From positions 2,718,789 to 2,782,788 of the forward strand of contig NZ_KE386569.1 in the NCBI RefSeq assembly GCF_000427625.1: a stretch of DNA of 64,000 nucleotides, in the 5' to 3' direction. The notes beneath the pieces were generated by a model. That model made no database searches, was not told where the DNA came from, and worked only from the letters and a program-made list of their open reading frames with translations. Origin of the DNA: Methylobacter luteus IMV-B-3098 (GTDB lineage Bacteria > Pseudomonadota > Gammaproteobacteria > Methylococcales > Methylomonadaceae). Position numbers and translations under genes: made by a program. Below, piece after piece: positions 61,072 to 64,000 of the stretch (the first letter of the stretch is position 1; each line of letters opens with the position of its first letter).

Positions 61072-62652
61072 ATGACGGCACAAGCCCATATTCCTCAAGG
61101 CGCGGCGGCTAACGACAGTCGATTGCCCAAAAGGGCGCTCATTCTTCCGGGAGGCGGCATGCGTTTGTCCTATGCCGCCGGCGCGCTGACCGAGATTTTC
61201 GCGCATGACCTCAAGTTTCAGCACATGGACGGTACGTCCGGAGGCTCGCTGAATCTGGCCATGCTGTTTTCCGGTTTGCAGATTGACGACATCTGCGAAC
61301 GCTGGCGCACCTTGAAAATGCGCGATACGATCTCTTTTATGCCATTGGGCAATTATCTCTGGCCGCCCAAGTTTGTCGCCGCCGGTTCAGCAAAGGCGTT
61401 CCGCGAAAAAGTCTATCCGCATCTGGGCATCGATTTTGAAAAAATCCGCGCCGCGGAAGGCGTGCAGGGCACGTTCAACGTCTGCAATTTCGGCAGGAAA
61501 ATGAACGAAGTCATCCGACACCAGGATATGACCGAGGATTTCCTGGTGGCCGGCATGTCATTGCCTGGCACGCTGCCGCCCGTCACGATCAAGGATACGG
61601 TTTATCTGGATTCAGGGTTTATCCAGGATGCCAATTTGCTGGAGGCCGTCAAGCGCGGCGCCAATGAATTATGGCTGATCTGGATCATGGGCAATATTCC
61701 CAGCTACCGAAGCGGCCCGCTGGACGCCTATGTGCAAATGCTGGAAATGAGCGCCAACGGCGCACTGATCAAAGAGCTTCAACAAATCAAGGACATCAAT
61801 ACCCGGATAGCCAACGGCGAACAACCATACGGACATCAACAACCCATCACTCTCCACCTGATCAAACCCGCGCATCCGCTGCCACTGGACTCGGCGCTGT
61901 ACACGGGCGCGATCAGCCACGCCACCCTGATCGAAATGGGACGGGCCGATGCGAGAGCTTATTTCAACAGCATGAAACCGGAGGGGGTTCCGTTTGAACC
62001 TTACATACTGAAAATGACAGCACAAAAAACAGGTTTGCAATTTAAAGAAACGATGACGGGCGGCTTTGCGCTCGATGCCAGCGATCCCCAGGACGGCAAG
62101 GCGAAAGGCAAACAGGCGGGTACGCAACTGGCCATGCACGCGATGGTCAGCATCGACGACATGGATGCCTTCGTCAAGGATGCCGAGCATCCGGGCCACT
62201 TGACCGGCACCATCGATTTTGCCCCGTTGGGCATGGGCATGGTCGCCAAGACCGGGGTGTTCAATTTGTTCAAACCCACGGCCGATCCGAAATTGACCTT
62301 GATGGTTTATGAGCTGGGCTTTGAGCATCAAGGCGAAGCCTATTACCTGGCGGGCAGGAAGGAAGTACGCGACGGCTCGCTGCTCAAGCTCTGGCCTGAG
62401 ACTACAACCCTGTACACGCAGCTGCACAAGGGTACCGACAAATCGGGTCCGGTCATCGGCGCGGGCATCCTGACATTGGGCGTAGTCGATCTGATGAAGC
62501 TGGTGTCGACCGTGACGGTCACGCAGGCTGATGGCTTCGCGGCAAAAGCCGGGACGATCGGCGCTTTCGGCGGCTTTTTCATGCGCGAGCTTTGGGACAC
62601 GTATGTCACGCACGTCCACAAAAACGGTGCGGGCGCCCAGATTCAATCCTGA
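61072..62652 (+). CDS. patatin-like phospholipase
   Basis: ATG at 61072 with AGGAG eight bases upstream gives 526 residues; an earlier ATG at 61012 overlaps the previous gene and is less likely. ILPGGGMRLSYAAGAL (24-39) is the oxyanion loop, GTSGGS holds the nucleophile Ser56, and YLDSGF the partner Asp180. The second half (from about 330) is an extra domain with IDFAPLGMGMVAKTGVFNLF and PKLTLMVYELGFEHQGEAYY, which looks like the N-terminal domain often found in cholesterol-oxidase-like GMC proteins. It should release fatty acids from lipids or steroid-type esters. It is part of the four-gene run. Confidence 0.88.
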   Translation: MTAQAHIPQGAAANDSRLPKRALILPGGGMRLSYAAGALTEIFAHDLKFQHMDGTSGGSLNLAMLFSGLQIDDICERWRTLKMRDTISFMPLGNYLWPPKFVAAGSAKAFREKVYPHLGIDFEKIRAAEGVQGTFNVCNFGRKMNEVIRHQDMTEDFLVAGMSLPGTLPPVTIKDTVYLDSGFIQDANLLEAVKRGANELWLIWIMGNIPSYRSGPLDAYVQMLEMSANGALIKELQQIKDINTRIANGEQPYGHQQPITLHLIKPAHPLPLDSALYTGAISHATLIEMGRADARAYFNSMKPEGVPFEPYILKMTAQKTGLQFKETMTGGFALDASDPQDGKAKGKQAGTQLAMHAMVSIDDMDAFVKDAEHPGHLTGTIDFAPLGMGMVAKTGVFNLFKPTADPKLTLMVYELGFEHQGEAYYLAGRKEVRDGSLLKLWPETTTLYTQLHKGTDKSGPVIGAGILTLGVVDLMKLVSTVTVTQADGFAAKAGTIGAFGGFFMRELWDTYVTHVHKNGAGAQIQS

Positions 62653-62669
62653 GTTTTTTAAGAACAGTT

Positions 62670-62738
62670 GTAGGCTGTGAACCTGGCATGGCCGGCTTCG
62701 AAATGCCGGGTTTACGCTAAAGCTCCAACCCAGCCTAC
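62670..62738. repeat. dispersed hairpin repeat
   Basis: GTAGGCTG at the left and CAGCCTAC at the right, with CGGCTTCGAAATGCCG inside. The right part, ATGCCGGGTTTACGCTAAAG onward, is nearly identical to 25393-25428. It lies between the patatin and GMC genes. Confidence 0.65.
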
Positions 62739-62815
62739 ATGAGCGGCTTCATGCGCAAGCCAGGAAGCTATAAATCAAATCCTAACAATAAAAAAAACAA
62801 TATCGGGGAAATACG

Positions 62816-64000
62816 ATGAATACCGAATACGACTACGAAGCTATTGTCATCGGCAGTGGTTTTGGCGGATCAATCAATACCTGCCGCTTATCGAAAAAAT
62901 GGCCCGGCAAGGTCATGCTGCTGGAGCGCGGCAAACGCTACCCCTTGGGGGCTTTCCCGCGTTCGCCGCATGACATGGCCAACAACTTCTGGAATCTTCT
63001 GCCGGAAAAGCGCAGCAGGCCGAAAAACATCGCCAGCAAGGAAACGCACGGCATGTTCGATATACGCAATTTTGACCATATCGATGCCGTGGTCGGCGCG
63101 GGTTTGGGCGGCGGCTCGCTGATCTATGCCAATGTCTTCCTTCAGCCGCCCGATGAAGTGTTTGACCACACCTGGCCCGAAACCAGCAAGAAAGACGCTT
63201 TGCAGCCTTATTACGCGGTCAGCAAGGAAGTTCTGGGCGCAAGACCGATGCCGCAAAACGACGATCCGCGCCGGCAGGTCATCCGCACGGGCTTATTCCA
63301 GGAATTCGCCAAGGCGGACGGCCACGAGTCGCAAATGCTCGATATCAATGTATTTTTCGGAAATGACTTCGACAATCCGACCGACATCGGCGTACAGGAA
63401 AAAAACCGTTACGGCGCGCTGCAGACTTCCTGCGTCTATTGCGCCGAATGCGATCTGGGTTGCAACACGCAATCGAAAAACTCGCTGGATTTGAATTACC
63501 TGCATGTCGCCGAAACGCGCTATCAGGCCGCGATTAAAACCGAAGTTCTCGGCCAGAAAATCGTGCCCCTGGATGCCCAAGGCAATGAAAACTCTGCTGC
63601 CAGCGGCGAGTTCGGTTACCGGGTCTATTGGCAGGATTTGAATGACGGCCACACGGAGCACAGCGCCGTGACCCGCCGCGTGGTGGTTTCGGCCGGCACG
63701 CTGGGCTCGAACGAGCTTCTGATGCGCTGCCGGGATGTCTACAAAACCCTGCCCAATATCAGCCAAAAGCTCGGCCAGCATTTTTCCGGTAACGGCGATT
63801 TTCTCTCTTTTGTCATCGACGGCGACAAGCCCGCCAATCCCAATTACGGCCCGGTCATTACCCAGGGCACTGATTACAATCTGTTCAAAAATTTCAATCG
63901 GGATAACGCCTTCATACTGGAAGACGCCAGCTATCCCAATTTTGCCGCCTGGTACTCAGAGGGGCTCAGACCCGGCTTTTCGCATTTCAATGCCTTTATC
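62816..64000 (+). CDS. GMC oxidoreductase (cholesterol-oxidase-like), N-terminal part
   Basis: The frame starts with ATG at 62816 and is open to the window end (395 codons), so the C-terminus is missing. AIVIGSGFGGSINTCRLSKK (9-28) is the FAD-binding dinucleotide fold, and VVGAGLGGGSLIYANVFLQP is the second GMC flavin block. A Cys-rich stretch TSCVYCAECDLGCNTQSKNS is characteristic of this subgroup of bacterial cholesterol-oxidase-like GMC proteins. It oxidises an alcohol on a hydrophobic substrate with FAD. Substrate is unknown; sterols or hopanoids are possible given the hydrolase and patatin neighbours. Confidence 0.9.
   Translation, partial: MNTEYDYEAIVIGSGFGGSINTCRLSKKWPGKVMLLERGKRYPLGAFPRSPHDMANNFWNLLPEKRSRPKNIASKETHGMFDIRNFDHIDAVVGAGLGGGSLIYANVFLQPPDEVFDHTWPETSKKDALQPYYAVSKEVLGARPMPQNDDPRRQVIRTGLFQEFAKADGHESQMLDINVFFGNDFDNPTDIGVQEKNRYGALQTSCVYCAECDLGCNTQSKNSLDLNYLHVAETRYQAAIKTEVLGQKIVPLDAQGNENSAASGEFGYRVYWQDLNDGHTEHSAVTRRVVVSAGTLGSNELLMRCRDVYKTLPNISQKLGQHFSGNGDFLSFVIDGDKPANPNYGPVITQGTDYNLFKNFNRDNAFILEDASYPNFAAWYSEGLRPGFSHFNAFI

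Noticed and set aside
61669-62646. 325-codon open frame on the minus strand
   Set aside because: Antisense to the patatin gene, with no recognisable domain.
1-64000. CRISPR arrays, tRNA and rRNA genes
   Set aside because: No regularly spaced identical repeats with unique spacers, no tRNA T-loop and acceptor pattern and no rRNA core sequence were seen on reading both strands; small tRNAs cannot be fully excluded without a scan.

Overview
The window looks like part of the chromosome of a gammaproteobacterium, most probably a methanotroph of the order Methylococcales. The main clue is four secreted proteins ending in the PEP-CTERM sorting signal in the form VPVPAAVWLFGSGLLGL, a form common in that order. 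A type 2 LeuA, FecI/FecR/TonB iron-uptake sets and many intergenic hairpin repeats fit. No rRNA, tRNA, CRISPR array or transposase gene was recognised. The order-level placement is inference.

Layout. 1-2206: end of a PlsC-type acyltransferase, an M14-like metallohydrolase and an alpha/beta hydrolase in one overlapping operon. 2318-2923: a lone PEP-CTERM protein. 3231-7140: a phosphate-starvation locus with a Pho-box array, a 40-residue membrane protein, a lipoprotein alkaline phosphatase and a beta-propeller protein. 7149-13269: single genes (DJ-1/PfpI protein, methyltransferase, acyltransferase, subtilase, secreted proteins of unknown function). 13348-16970: a FucP-like sugar transporter and a family 3 glycosidase.

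17279-42684 is an iron-acquisition island. It holds three STN-type TonB-dependent siderophore receptors, three FecI sigma factors, three FecR regulators, a TonB-ExbB-ExbD set, two PepSY membrane proteins, an Sfp-type phosphopantetheinyl transferase and a penicillin-acylase/PvdQ-like protein. A candidate ECF promoter (AGGGTAA-like, 13 bases, CGTCTT) recurs in front of several of these genes. Two families of MITE-like elements lie in this region and just after it.

43376-47992: membrane protein, VOC protein, a divergent Lrp/leuA pair and a frameshifted AraC regulator. 48181-55560: a locus of three tandem related modules, each with a leader and a PEP-CTERM gene. The first has a divergent winged-helix/ATPase regulator and two tandem GEMM-I (cyclic-dinucleotide) riboswitch aptamers. 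The second has lost the aptamers. The third has a decayed regulator fragment and a degenerate aptamer. A NarL-type two-component system follows. 55785-58075: two envelope or secreted proteins. 59047-64000: a probable operon of alpha/beta hydrolase with a Cys nucleophile, acetoacetate-decarboxylase-like protein, patatin and GMC oxidoreductase (cut by the window end).

The observations most worth following are the triplicated riboswitch/regulator/PEP-CTERM locus, the ECF promoter set, the Pho-box array with its small protein, and the hydrolase/patatin/GMC operon.
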